A stretch of 64,000 nucleotides of DNA from Deltaproteobacteria bacterium (GTDB taxonomy: Bacteria > Desulfobacterota > Desulfovibrionia > Desulfovibrionales > Desulfovibrionaceae), in NCBI GenBank assembly GCA_031285295.1, contig JAITWK010000028.1, forward strand, positions 1 to 64,000, in the 5' to 3' direction. The translations under genes were made by a program, and so were the position numbers. The notes beneath the pieces are model-generated. The model was not told the DNA's origin. It was given only the letters and a program-made list of their open reading frames with translations, and did not search any database. Position 1 is the stretch's first letter; every line of letters begins with the position of its first letter. Of this stretch, positions 43,424-52,328 are shown piece by piece.

Positions 43424-45420
43424 TGAACCGCAATACCTATCTCAAACTGACCGGGCTGGAAGAAGCCCGCGCACTGCTGTTCGAACGTTGCGCGTCTGCG
43501 AAAACAGGGCCTCTGGGTACGGAATGCATTCCTCTGGAACAGGCGCTGGGGCGCACGCTGGCCAGGGCGGCCACGGCCGGGGTATCCTCACCGGCTTTTC
43601 ACGGAGCCGCCATGGATGGAATTGCGGTGGTTGCCGAAAACACTTTCGGTGCTTCTGAGCGTAGGCCGAAGGAGTTGCGTCTGGGTCAGGAGGCACACTG
43701 GATCAACACCGGGAGGATTCTGCCGCCCGGTTGCAACGCCGTGATTATGGTCGAAAATGTAATCAGCGGACCGGATCGGGATTATGTAAGCATCGAAAAA
43801 GCCGCTTTTCCCTGGCAGAATGTGCGCAAGCTGGGCGAAGATATGGTCGCCACGGAAATTTTGCTTGCGCCGGGGGTACTAATCGGACCTTACGAGCTTG
43901 GCGCATTGGCCGCCGCCGGGGTGCTTCGTCCCGAAGTATTTATCCGGCCCAGGGTGGCCATATTGCCCAGCGGTTCCGAACTGATAACCCTGCATGAGGC
44001 CAGCCCGGAACTTTTGGCCGCAGGAGAAAAGCTGCCGGAATTCAACAGCCTGATGCTGGCCGCTCTGGTGCGCGAAGCTGGCGGGGAGCCGCAGGTTATG
44101 CCTATTGTGCCGGATGACGCCGCCAAAATTGCCGAAGCCTTGCGCTCTGCCGCGCAGAGCGATGCCGATCTGATCGTCATCAATGCCGGATCTTCGGCGG
44201 GCAGCAAGGACTATACCGCCGCAGTCATTGCCGAATTGGGCGAACTGTGGCTGCACGGCGTTGCCATGATGCCCGGAAAACCCACAGCCTTCGGCGGCAT
44301 TCCGGGCAAGGACGGACGGCTCAAGCCCGTACTGGGCATTCCAGGTTATCCGGTCTCGGCCATGTTGTCTTTCGAGCAATTCGGGCAGCCGCTTTTGGCG
44401 CTCTGGCAGAAACGCTCCATGCCGGAACGGCCGCTGGAGCTCGCGGTTGCCTGTCAGGCGCTGCCTTCACGTCCGGGCATGGAGGAATTTTTGCGGGTGA
44501 AGCTCGGACGGGTGGACGAAAAACTGATTGCCGTGCCGCTGCCCCGTGGCGCGGGTACTGTAAGCAGCCTGAGCCGGGCGGATGGCATCATCCGCATTCC
44601 GGCGCAGTCCGAGGGCTTCGGAGCAGGCGCGACCGTGCCGGTCAGGCTTATTCGCGGCCGGGATCAAATAGAAAAGAGTCTGTTGATCATCGGAAGCCAT
44701 GATAATACTCTTGATTTACTGGACAGTTTTTTGCGTACCCGGCGGCCCGGTCATAGTCTTACTTCCGCCCATGTAGGCTCACTGGGCGGCATCATGGCTT
44801 TAAAAAACGGCAACTGCCATCTGGCCGGTTCGCACCTGCTCGGGGCGGATGGTCTTTATAACCGCGAGGCTATAGCCATCCATCTGCGAAAGCAGGATAA
44901 TACAGAAGGGGCGCGGGACGCTTACGGAGGAATGCCGGTGCATCTGGTGCGTCTGGCGGATCGTGAGCAGGGTTTGATCCTGAGTCCGGGCAATCCGAAA
45001 AAAATAACCTCGCTGGCGGATCTGCAAAAGCCCGGCGTAACCTTCATCAACCGGCAGCGCGGCAGCGGCACACGCGTGTTGCTGGACTCACGGCTCAAGG
45101 AATTGGGGATCAACTCCGATTCAATCGCCGGTTATGAAGATGAGGAATACACGCATATGAATGTTGCGGCGGCCGTTTTGTCCGGCCGCGCGACCGCCGG
45201 TTTGGGAGTGAAAGCGGCCGCGCAGGCTCTTGGGCTGGACTTTGTGCCGGTGGGAGTGGAAGAATATGACCTGCTTATTCCGGATCGTTTTTTTAATGAC
45301 TTGCGGGTACAGGCTTTGCTGGAGACGATCCGGAGCGCGGAATTCAAGGCGGCGGTGTTTGCGCTGGGCGGTTACGGCATCGAACGCACCGGCGATCTGG
45401 TCTGGAGTTTTGCCGGATAA
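43420..45420 (+). CDS. moeA: MoeA fused to a PBP-like substrate-binding domain
   Basis: A 666-residue protein. Residues ~1-410 are MoeA (HGAAMDGIAVVAENTF, INTGRILPPGCNAVIMVE, PEFNSLMLAALVREAG, NAGSSAGSKDYT, LGIPGYPVSAML). Residues ~425-660 are a periplasmic-binding-protein-like domain of the PF12727 type (LLIIGSHDNTLDLLD, GSLGGIMALKNGNCHLAGSH, NRQRGSGTRVLLD) with no signal peptide, so it acts in the cytoplasm. The fused domain may bind molybdate, tungstate or the cofactor. Translationally coupled to the first moeA. Confidence 0.9.
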   Translation: MMNRNTYLKLTGLEEARALLFERCASAKTGPLGTECIPLEQALGRTLARAATAGVSSPAFHGAAMDGIAVVAENTFGASERRPKELRLGQEAHWINTGRILPPGCNAVIMVENVISGPDRDYVSIEKAAFPWQNVRKLGEDMVATEILLAPGVLIGPYELGALAAAGVLRPEVFIRPRVAILPSGSELITLHEASPELLAAGEKLPEFNSLMLAALVREAGGEPQVMPIVPDDAAKIAEALRSAAQSDADLIVINAGSSAGSKDYTAAVIAELGELWLHGVAMMPGKPTAFGGIPGKDGRLKPVLGIPGYPVSAMLSFEQFGQPLLALWQKRSMPERPLELAVACQALPSRPGMEEFLRVKLGRVDEKLIAVPLPRGAGTVSSLSRADGIIRIPAQSEGFGAGATVPVRLIRGRDQIEKSLLIIGSHDNTLDLLDSFLRTRRPGHSLTSAHVGSLGGIMALKNGNCHLAGSHLLGADGLYNREAIAIHLRKQDNTEGARDAYGGMPVHLVRLADREQGLILSPGNPKKITSLADLQKPGVTFINRQRGSGTRVLLDSRLKELGINSDSIAGYEDEEYTHMNVAAAVLSGRATAGLGVKAAAQALGLDFVPVGVEEYDLLIPDRFFNDLRVQALLETIRSAEFKAAVFALGGYGIERTGDLVWSFAG

Positions 45421-45471
45421 AGTGCAGAGCTATATATAATAGTTAATTATTCAGAAACAAGCGGGTAAGCT

Positions 45472-45981
45472 ATGTCAACACATGTTGATTCAGACGGCAA
45501 TGTGATCATGGTGGATGTTTCCGGCAAGGCGGCGACTTTTCGCACGGCACGCGCCGAAGGCCGCATTCTGGTTTCGCCGCAGGTGCTGGAAACGATCAAG
45601 GCCGGGCGCATGTCCAAGGGCGATGTGCTGACCGTGGCGCAACTGGCCGGGATCATGGGGGCCAAACGCACCCCGGATTTAATTCCGCTTTGCCACCCCC
45701 TGCCGCTAAGCAATTGCCGCCTGTTGCTGGAACTGGAAGAAAATCCCATATGCGCCGCTGGTGCTGATTGCGATTCGCTGACCGTTCATGCCATTCGGGC
45801 CGTTTGCGAGGTTAAGACCACCAACCAGACCGGCGTGGAAATGGAAGCCCTAACCGGGGTTTCCGTGGCTTTGCTCACGGTGTATGATATGTGCAAGGGA
45901 TTGGATAAAAGCCTGGAAATAACCGGTATCAGACTGTTGGAAAAAACAGGCGGTAAAAGTGGCGACTTCAGCAGAAAGTAA
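45472..45981 (+). CDS. moaC: Cyclic pyranopterin monophosphate synthase
   Basis: A 169-residue protein that, after MoaA, converts the GTP-derived intermediate to cyclic pyranopterin monophosphate. Conserved features: MVDVSGKAATFRTARAEG, the KGDVLTVAQLAGIMGAKRT helix, LCHPLPLSNC, and TGVEMEALTGVSVALLTVYD with the catalytic Lys-Asp pair in DMCKGLDK. The start codon of moaA lies inside its 3' end (23-base overlap). Confidence 0.95.
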   Translation: MSTHVDSDGNVIMVDVSGKAATFRTARAEGRILVSPQVLETIKAGRMSKGDVLTVAQLAGIMGAKRTPDLIPLCHPLPLSNCRLLLELEENPICAAGADCDSLTVHAIRAVCEVKTTNQTGVEMEALTGVSVALLTVYDMCKGLDKSLEITGIRLLEKTGGKSGDFSRK

Positions 45982-46996
45982 TTTTCTTAAAACTCCGCAG
46001 GCTGAAGCGCCGCAGCTTCTGGACGGCTTTGGCCGGGTCATCAACTACGCCCGCGTATCTTTAACCGACCGCTGTAATTTCCGCTGTCTTTACTGTATGC
46101 CGCAGGGGGGCAGGCCGTTCATTCCGCATGAGCGGATTCTCCACCATGAAGAAATGCTGCGCCTGTGTGCCAGAATGGCCGAGTTGGGTATTTCCAGCTA
46201 CAAGATTACCGGCGGCGAACCGCTCTGCCGCAAGGACGCGGCGATTTTTATCAAGCAACTGATCGCCCTGCCCGGCGTGCGGGAAGTAAGCCTGACCACC
46301 AATGGCTCGCTGATCGCGCCGCAGCTTGAAGATTTGGCCGCACACGGGCTAAAATCCGTCACTTTCAGTCTGGACGCCATGACGCCCGAAGCCTTGCGCC
46401 GCGTCACCCGTTCGGATACGCCGCCCGGCGAGATTCTGGCCTCCATGGATCTGGCGGCTGCTTTGGGCCTGCGCGTGAAAATAAATACCGTACTGCTAAA
46501 GGGCCTGAACGATGCGGAGCTTGTTCCGCTGACCCGGTACGCTCTGGAACGAGGCTGGCACATCCGCTTCATCGAACTGATGCCGGTTGGCGAGGGCAAA
46601 CAGTTTGCAGGCATTGCGCCAGAAGAGGTTTTCAGGAATATCGAGGCACAGTTCGGCCAGCTTTCGCCGGTCAGCCGCAAAACCGGCAACGGCCCGGCGG
46701 TTATGTACAGTCTGGAAAGCTATCCGGGGCTGGTTGGGTTTATCGCCGCGCTTTCGGGCCGCTTTTGCGCTTCCTGCAACCGGGTTCGGCTGGTTTCTAC
46801 CGGCTTTTTGAAAACCTGCCTCTGCCACGAAGCGGGAATTGATTTGCGCGGCCCCTTGCGTGAGGGAGCTTCCGATGCGAAGCTGACGCAAATTATCCGG
46901 GACGCTGTAAGCCAAAAGCCCCAGGGACATGTTTTTTCTTTTGATAAAGCCAAAGCCGATGTGGCCGGGTTTAACATGAATTCGGTTGGCGGTTAG
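45959..46996 (+). CDS. moaA: GTP 3',8-cyclase
   Basis: A 345-residue radical-SAM enzyme that starts pyranopterin synthesis from GTP. The N-terminal [4Fe-4S] site is C39-x3-C43-x2-C46 (DRCNFRCLYCMPQ). The C-terminal cluster is formed by FCASCNRVRLVSTG and the following CLC. The catalytic C-terminal Gly-Gly tail (NSVGG) is present. It uses a GTG start overlapping moaC, which suggests translational coupling. Confidence 0.95.
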   Translation: MATSAESNFLKTPQAEAPQLLDGFGRVINYARVSLTDRCNFRCLYCMPQGGRPFIPHERILHHEEMLRLCARMAELGISSYKITGGEPLCRKDAAIFIKQLIALPGVREVSLTTNGSLIAPQLEDLAAHGLKSVTFSLDAMTPEALRRVTRSDTPPGEILASMDLAAALGLRVKINTVLLKGLNDAELVPLTRYALERGWHIRFIELMPVGEGKQFAGIAPEEVFRNIEAQFGQLSPVSRKTGNGPAVMYSLESYPGLVGFIAALSGRFCASCNRVRLVSTGFLKTCLCHEAGIDLRGPLREGASDAKLTQIIRDAVSQKPQGHVFSFDKAKADVAGFNMNSVGG

Positions 46997-47008
46997 GAGA
47001 ATTATACT

Positions 47009-47923
47009 ATGGGAGAGATCAAGGCGGTCTGCCTCAGCGAGAAGAAGGGAATAGCCAAACGCCCGGTGGACAAGGGGCGGCTTGTGGTGGAGCATGGCCT
47101 GGAAAATGACGCGCACGCGGGCAACTGGCACCGTCAGGTCAGCTTGCTCTCGCTGCAAAAAATTGAGGATTTCAAAAAACGCGGTGCTTTGGTTCGTTTC
47201 GGCGATTTTGGCGAGAACCTGGTGGTGGACGGCATTGATTTTGCCACCCTGCCCGTGGGTACCCGCTTTAAAGTTGGAAACGATATCCTGCTGGAAATGA
47301 CCCAGATCGGCAAGGAGTGCCACAGCCATTGCGCCATCTATCACACCATGGGCGAGTGCATCATGCCCACGCAGGGCGTGTTCGCCAGGGTGCTGCAAGG
47401 CGGCGAGGTGCAGGCGGGCGACAAGATGGTTGTTCTGTACAATATCGCAGTGTTGACCATCAGCGACAAGGGCCATGCCGGAGAACGCGAAGACTTGAGC
47501 GGCGCGGAAATCAGAACTATTGCCGAAGCCAGAGGCTACAACCTTGCCTATAGCGCCATTCTGCCCGATGAGCGTACGCAAATCGCCGCCGAGCTACAAC
47601 GCTTGTGTGATGGCGGCGGCATCGACCTGATTCTGACTACCGGCGGCACCGGCTTTTCGCCGCGCGATGTTACGCCGGAAGCCACGCTGGACGTGGTCGA
47701 GCGCCTTTGCCCCGGCATCCCGGAAGCCATGCGCGCCTTCAGCCTGAGCCTGACCAAACGGGCCATGCTCAGCCGCGCCACCGCAGGTATTCGCAGTCGC
47801 ACCCTGATCGTTAACTTGCCGGGCAGTCCCAAGGCCGTACGCGAATGCCTGGAACAGATTATGGATCCGCTGGGCCACGGACTGGATATCCTGACTGGCA
47901 AGGGTGGGGAGTGCGCGAGGTAG
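47009..47923 (+). CDS. MOSC domain-MogA fusion protein
   Basis: A 304-residue fusion. Residues ~1-145 form a MOSC domain (LVVEHGLENDAHAGNWHRQV, FGDFGENLVVDGIDF, IGKECHSHCAIY with several Cys). Residues ~148-300 form MogA/MoaB, the molybdopterin adenylyltransferase (IAVLTISDKGHAGEREDLSG, LILTTGGTGFSPRDVTPEAT, LIVNLPGSPKAV). MogA adenylates molybdopterin before MoeA inserts the metal. The MOSC part may deliver sulfur. Last gene of the moeA-moeA-moaC-moaA operon, before a strong terminator. Confidence 0.9.
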   Translation: MGEIKAVCLSEKKGIAKRPVDKGRLVVEHGLENDAHAGNWHRQVSLLSLQKIEDFKKRGALVRFGDFGENLVVDGIDFATLPVGTRFKVGNDILLEMTQIGKECHSHCAIYHTMGECIMPTQGVFARVLQGGEVQAGDKMVVLYNIAVLTISDKGHAGEREDLSGAEIRTIAEARGYNLAYSAILPDERTQIAAELQRLCDGGGIDLILTTGGTGFSPRDVTPEATLDVVERLCPGIPEAMRAFSLSLTKRAMLSRATAGIRSRTLIVNLPGSPKAVRECLEQIMDPLGHGLDILTGKGGECAR

Positions 47924-47937
47924 AATAAATAAACCAC

Positions 47938-47974
47938 ACAGGCCGGGAACTCACGCTCCCGGCCTGTTTTTTTT
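47938..47974. terminator. Terminator of the moe/moa operon
   Basis: Stem ACAGGCCGGGA(A) / (C)TCCCGGCCTGT with a short loop, then eight T. Points with the plus-strand operon and may also serve the converging aor gene. Confidence 0.92.
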
Positions 47975-48003
47975 CAGCTCTTTTTTATGTTTGCTTAACT
48001 TGC

Positions 48004-49740
48004 CTACCAGCTCAACACCGAATCCAGTTCCTCAGGTGTGATGTCAAAACGCACGTTATGCGGCTTGAACTTTTCCGAGTAAAAGTAATCGGGCAGGCGA
48101 TCCGCAGCTTCGGTCAGGCCAGCGCGGCGGTTGAAGTCGATTTCGATGTCCAGTACCTTTTTGCCCAGGCCGACCACCGCGTCCAATCCCAACGTGAGGC
48201 CGTATTTGGCGTTGAGCATGTCCACGATCGCCTGCAGGGCGTCCGGGTTGTCCAGCGCGGCAAAGGCCACGAACAGGCAGAGTCCTGCGGTATCAACCGA
48301 GGCAGTGGCGATTTGCAGATTGCGTGAAAGCTCAAGCTGCCCTTCCTTGCTCAGGGGATCCACTGTGCCGCCTATGCCCAGAATGTTGGAGGTTACAGCG
48401 TAACCGGCGGTGTGATCCGCGCCCATGGGCGAGGTGGCGTAAGTCACGCCCTGACCCTTGACCGCACGCGGGTCATAAGCGGGCATGCTCTGCCCCTTGA
48501 CCACCGGCACCCGGCGCAAGCCGTAAACCTTGCCGGTAACGGCCGTGCCGCAGCCCAGCACACGCCCGATGGCCGAACCCGTGCTGATTTCTTCCAGCAG
48601 TTTCAAAGCGCCTTCGGCATCGCCAAACTTGAGCACACCGGCTTCCATGAACAGAGCCAGCGCCGCGCCCACGTCGATGGTGTCAACGCCGACATCGTCG
48701 CACATGCGGTCATAGCGGGCGATCATGTCGATATCCGAAATTCCCGAGTTGGGGCCGAAAGCCCAGAGAGTTTCGTATTCCGGCCACTTGCCGACCGCCT
48801 TGCCCTTTTTGTCCGGAAAAATGCCGCTGCAACGCATGATGCAGCCAGTCATGCAGCCGTGCGCGACCACGCCTTCGCCGCCGCGCTCCTTGGTAAGCTG
48901 ATTCATGGTTTCGCCGGAAACCGCGTCATGCCCTTCAAAGCGTCCCACGCTGAAATTGCGCGTGGGCAGCCCCCCGGCTTCATGCAGGATGTTTACCAGC
49001 ACCGCAGTGCCGTAAGTTGGCAGGCCCTGGCCGCAAACCGGATGATCCATGAGCGCCTGGGCGAAACGCTTGGCCGCGCTCTTGAAGCTGTCCGGATCGG
49101 CCAGCGGATGGAGCGAGCCACCCGCCGGATTGATGATGATGGCTTTAAGGCCTTTGGCTCCCATAACCGCGCCAACGCCGCCGCGTCCGGCATGGCGCGA
49201 GGGGCGCAGTTCGCGGTCGGTAAAGGCGATGCTGGCGGCGGTAAGTTTGAATTCACCGGCCCGGCCAATGCTGATGTAACTGCAATCCTTGCCGTATTTT
49301 TCAATCAGTTTGCCGACTGCATCGTAGTTGTTCAGACCAGCCGCCATGGCAGGCACCAGTTTGGCCTGGCCTACGCCAAGCTCAAGCTGCCACCAGCTTC
49401 CTTCTTCGGCCATGTCTTCAATAACCACTGCCGCCAGACCCATTCTGGCCATATGCCCACCGGGCTCTCCGCCGGAGTTGGCTTCTTTGATGCCGCCGGT
49501 CATCGGGCTTTTACAGCCCACGGAAATGCGGTTGGAGTTGGCGCAGTTGGTGCCGCCCAGAAGCCCAGGCGCGAACACCAGTTTGTTATTGGGGCCAAGC
49601 GGGCCGCAGGTGGGCTCTACCTCGGCGGCCACAATGGCGGAAGTCAGACCGCGACCGCCGAGTCCGGCATATTGTTCCGGAATGTCTTCAAAACGGCATT
49701 CCCTGGTCGCCATATTCACGCGCAAAATCTTGAAATCCAT
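48004..49740 (-). CDS. aor: Aldehyde:ferredoxin oxidoreductase (tungsten enzyme)
   Basis: A 578-residue AOR-family protein that oxidises aldehydes to acids with ferredoxin, or the reverse, using bis-pyranopterin tungsten and one [4Fe-4S] cluster. It has the N-terminal AOR signatures (YAGLGGRGLTSAIVA, ISVGCKSPMTGGIKEANSGG). Cluster ligands lie in HGCMTGCIMRC (Cys 296, 300, 304) and Cys488. The spacing reads Cx3Cx3C; when aligned on HGC to the usual Cx2Cx3C, the first Cys is Ala and a later Cys is extra. It is the end gene of the tupABC cluster, which supplies tungstate. Confidence 0.93.
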   Translation of the reverse strand: MDFKILRVNMATRECRFEDIPEQYAGLGGRGLTSAIVAAEVEPTCGPLGPNNKLVFAPGLLGGTNCANSNRISVGCKSPMTGGIKEANSGGEPGGHMARMGLAAVVIEDMAEEGSWWQLELGVGQAKLVPAMAAGLNNYDAVGKLIEKYGKDCSYISIGRAGEFKLTAASIAFTDRELRPSRHAGRGGVGAVMGAKGLKAIIINPAGGSLHPLADPDSFKSAAKRFAQALMDHPVCGQGLPTYGTAVLVNILHEAGGLPTRNFSVGRFEGHDAVSGETMNQLTKERGGEGVVAHGCMTGCIMRCSGIFPDKKGKAVGKWPEYETLWAFGPNSGISDIDMIARYDRMCDDVGVDTIDVGAALALFMEAGVLKFGDAEGALKLLEEISTGSAIGRVLGCGTAVTGKVYGLRRVPVVKGQSMPAYDPRAVKGQGVTYATSPMGADHTAGYAVTSNILGIGGTVDPLSKEGQLELSRNLQIATASVDTAGLCLFVAFAALDNPDALQAIVDMLNAKYGLTLGLDAVVGLGKKVLDIEIDFNRRAGLTEAADRLPDYFYSEKFKPHNVRFDITPEELDSVLSW

Positions 49741-49792
49741 GCTCCCCTCCTTGCCTGGGTCTGCTGAAGCAATTTGATTTTGAAATACTGCT

Positions 49793-49813
49793 ACTATAAC
49801 GCGACTATAGTCG
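49793..49813. promoter_or_regulatory. Candidate operator upstream of aor
   Basis: ACTATAAC-GCG-ACTATAGT is a repeated ACTATA box, the second within a perfect 12-bp palindrome CGACTATAGTCG (49802-49813). It lies 53-73 bp ahead of the aor start, a good place for a metal-responsive regulator such as TunR or ModE types. Confidence 0.4.
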
Positions 49814-49867
49814 AGGGCAAAGGCCTGTCAATATAAAATGGCAAATTATTTTAGTATATTATGTCTA

Positions 49868-50494
49868 TTATGACATAATCTCGGCAAACAGTCGGCAGGA
49901 TATTTCAGGCAACTGCCCGGATAAGCCGGACAGAATTTTTTCCAGTTCCGCCGCTGTTGTTTCCTGCTTGTTCAGGTTGCCCGGCCCGGCCAAAACATCC
50001 GCTCCGTTACGCTGGTTCAGGGTAAGGTGACATCGGTCCTCGGGCGCGAAGCGGGCGTAGCGGATGATCTGATCCGCCCCGACAATGATACCGCGCGTCA
50101 AAAAATGTCCGGCCAGTTGCGGCAGGGTCAGGCTGTACAGGAAAAGCGAAATCCAACCGGAGTGGGGGGCGGAGCTTTCATCAAGGCCGTGCGTGATGTG
50201 ATAACGCAAGCCGCGCACGGCGCTGCCTTTTTTCATGGCCAAACCTGCGATGCCGGGCAAGGCGCAGGCCAGAGCCAGACGGGAATTGTCCGGCACAACG
50301 GTTTTTTCCGGCTCATCCACAGGCATACCGTCGAGAATCAGCGTGTCAACCGGCGCAAGCTGTTCGTCCGACAGGGCCAATTCGTGGCGCAATAACTCGC
50401 TGAGCGTAATGCCTACCGTACAATCCAGCCGCGCCCCGGACTGCATGATCAGCTTCCAGGCCGGATTGGCGTGGGGAATTTCGATGGTGATCAC
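49868..50494 (-). CDS. Unknown protein in the tungsten cluster
   Basis: A 208-residue soluble protein that I do not recognise. Residues ~25-85 (VGITLSELLRHEL ... TLILDGMPVDEPEKTVVPDN, then ALACALPG) faintly recall a beta-grasp MoaD/ThiS pattern but lack a Gly-Gly end. The second half has no motif I can name. It lies between tupC and aor on the same strand, 62 bp after tupC, with an inverted repeat just upstream, so it is probably expressed with them. A role in tungsten cofactor handling is inference. Confidence 0.6.
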   Translation of the reverse strand: MITIEIPHANPAWKLIMQSGARLDCTVGITLSELLRHELALSDEQLAPVDTLILDGMPVDEPEKTVVPDNSRLALACALPGIAGLAMKKGSAVRGLRYHITHGLDESSAPHSGWISLFLYSLTLPQLAGHFLTRGIIVGADQIIRYARFAPEDRCHLTLNQRNGADVLAGPGNLNKQETTAAELEKILSGLSGQLPEISCRLFAEIMS

Positions 50495-50538
50495 AGATGC
50501 CCCTTGGCTCTCGCGTTTTTAATTTTTTCCAGCACTTG

Positions 50539-50565
50539 CAGTTATGAGTTAATTCCTCATAACTG
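50539..50565. promoter_or_regulatory. Perfect inverted repeat between tupC and the unknown gene
   Basis: Arms CAGTTATGAG and CTCATAACTG with a seven-base spacer overlap the tupC stop codon. No T tract follows on the minus strand, so an operator for the unknown gene and aor is more likely than a terminator. Confidence 0.4.
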
Positions 50566-51510
50566 TTTTATTACAAGCACACTCCCCAATGTCAATGATC
50601 CGGCCAGGGCGATGCTTTCCGTGTCTTCAAGCAGGATGTCGAGGGTGCGGCCTGTTGTTATTTCCACTGTAAGGCGCGTTCCCGCCGCTACAGAGTTCAG
50701 GCCGCGCACAAGCACAGACACGGCGTTTGTTTGGGAAAAGTCAAAGGCTTCCACAGCCTGAACCGGCAGGTGCAGAATATTTGCGCCTGCCGTATCCGCG
50801 TCATCTGCTTCAGGACGGCGCAATTGTCCGGGCCAGGCTTCGCCGCCGGGCAGCAGGCGTTTGTCGGCCAGACGCCCCCCGGAAAGAAAAATCTGGCGGC
50901 GGCAGATGGTAGCGGCCAGTTCAGGGTTATGCGTGCTGATCAGCACGGTCAGGTTTTGACGCTTACAAATATCGCGCGTAAGCCGGATGAAATCCCCCAC
51001 CGAACGCTGATCCGCGTTGGCTGTGGGCTCATCGAACAACAGGGTTTGTGCCCCGGCCGCCAAAGCCCGCGCAATACCGGCGCGTTGGCATTCACCGCCG
51101 GAAAGCCTGTGCGCCGGAGCGTTGACCAGCTGTTCCAGCTTGACCAGTTCCAGAAGCTCCAGGGCGGTTTTTCGGCGTTCCGGGCGCGGAATTTTTTTTA
51201 GCGCCAGCGGGTATTCAATGTTGTAGAGCAGACTTCCGGTGAACATGGCCGGAAATTGGGACACCAGAACCACGCCGGGCCGGAAGCGCGCAAGCTGGCC
51301 GGGCGTGACTTTACGGCCCTTGTAGATCAGATCGCCGCTGCTGGGAGCGTCCAGAAAAGCCAGCAGGCGCAGCAAAGTGGATTTGCCCGCGCCATTGGGG
51401 CCAAGCAGCGCGTAGGTATCGCCGGGCTCGATTTCCAGCGCGTCAATGCAAAGCACTTCGCGTTCGCCAAAGCGGCGGGTGAGATTATGCAGCGAATACA
51501 AAGCAGCCAT
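50557..51510 (-). CDS. tupC: Tungstate ABC transporter ATPase
   Basis: A 317-residue ATP-binding protein: Walker A GPNGAGKSTLLRLLA, signature RLSGGECQRAGIARALA, Walker B LLFDEPTANAD, followed by STHN. Beyond the ATPase (~230 onward) is a TOBE/Mop-like region (ILHLPVQAVEAFDFSQTNAV), used in molybdate and tungstate importers for oxyanion sensing. ATG 51510 follows GAGGCG and touches the tupB stop; an earlier in-frame start would overlap tupB by 40 bp. Confidence 0.87.
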   Translation of the reverse strand: MAALYSLHNLTRRFGEREVLCIDALEIEPGDTYALLGPNGAGKSTLLRLLAFLDAPSSGDLIYKGRKVTPGQLARFRPGVVLVSQFPAMFTGSLLYNIEYPLALKKIPRPERRKTALELLELVKLEQLVNAPAHRLSGGECQRAGIARALAAGAQTLLFDEPTANADQRSVGDFIRLTRDICKRQNLTVLISTHNPELAATICRRQIFLSGGRLADKRLLPGGEAWPGQLRRPEADDADTAGANILHLPVQAVEAFDFSQTNAVSVLVRGLNSVAAGTRLTVEITTGRTLDILLEDTESIALAGSLTLGSVLVIKQL

Positions 51511-51511
51511 A

Positions 51512-52210
51512 TTACGCCTCGGCCCTTCCCTGAAAAAATCCGATACCGGCATTAAGCAGAAAGCTTAACAGCAGCAGAACCACGCCCAGGCCGAGGGCCA
51601 GCGTGAATTCTCCCTTGTCATACTCCAGGGCCATGGCCGTGGTCATGGTGCGGGTAAATCCCTTGATGTTACCGCCCAGCATCATGCTAACCCCTACCTC
51701 GGCAATGCCGCGCCCATAGGCGGCGCAAAGGGTGGCCACCATGGCAAAGCGTGCCTCGCGCATTACGGCCAGGGCCGCCTGCCCGGCGCTCGCCCCCAGG
51801 GTCAGCGCCGCTTCGCGGTAGCGCCGGTCCAGGCGGTGCAGGGCGCTGTAAGCGAACATAACGACCAGAGGCAGAATAAGTATGAATTGGCCAATACTGA
51901 TGGCCGCCGGAGAATAAAGCAGATCCAGCGGCCCAAAAATGCCGCGCCGCGAGATAAAGACATAAAGAAACAGCCCTACCACCACGGTAGGCAGGGCCAT
52001 CAGCGAGTTGAAAACCGTCAGCAACAGCCGCTTGCCCGGAAAATCGCGGTTTATCATGAACAGCGCGAAAGGGATGCCGATCAGCGCGGCCAGCAGGCAG
52101 GCCTGAAAAGTGCAGCGCAACGACAACAAAACAATGCCCCACAATTCCGGATCGCCGCTGAAAATCATAATAAATGCGGAGTACAGGCTGTCTTTAAAAA
52201 TATCGAACAT
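51512..52210 (-). CDS. tupB: Tungstate ABC transporter permease
   Basis: A ~232-residue inner-membrane protein with five to six spans and the binding-protein-dependent transport motif EAALTLGASAGQAALAVMRE (EAA loop). It is typical of TupB/ModB-like permeases: IALFMINRDFPGKRLLL ... LPTVVVGLFLYVFISRRGIFG. The start is ATG 52210 (a GTG two codons upstream is possible). It lies between tupA (112-bp gap) and tupC. Confidence 0.88.
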   Translation of the reverse strand: MFDIFKDSLYSAFIMIFSGDPELWGIVLLSLRCTFQACLLAALIGIPFALFMINRDFPGKRLLLTVFNSLMALPTVVVGLFLYVFISRRGIFGPLDLLYSPAAISIGQFILILPLVVMFAYSALHRLDRRYREAALTLGASAGQAALAVMREARFAMVATLCAAYGRGIAEVGVSMMLGGNIKGFTRTMTTAMALEYDKGEFTLALGLGVVLLLLSFLLNAGIGFFQGRAEA

Positions 52211-52328
52211 AGGCACCTGAAAGGGCGTTTAAGCCAGTGCCGTCACAAGCGGGTTTTTATAAAAAATTCAACTTGTGACGACATGGCCCGATTTTACGGT
52301 AATCCTGCTTTAAGCGGCAAGTTATCGT

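Noticed and set aside
45421-45471. Moco riboswitch before moaC
   Set aside because: The gap is only 51 bp, too short for the Moco RNA.
48412-49767. 451-codon plus-strand open frame opposite aor
   Set aside because: Antisense shadow of a well-supported AOR; no motif or ribosome-binding site.
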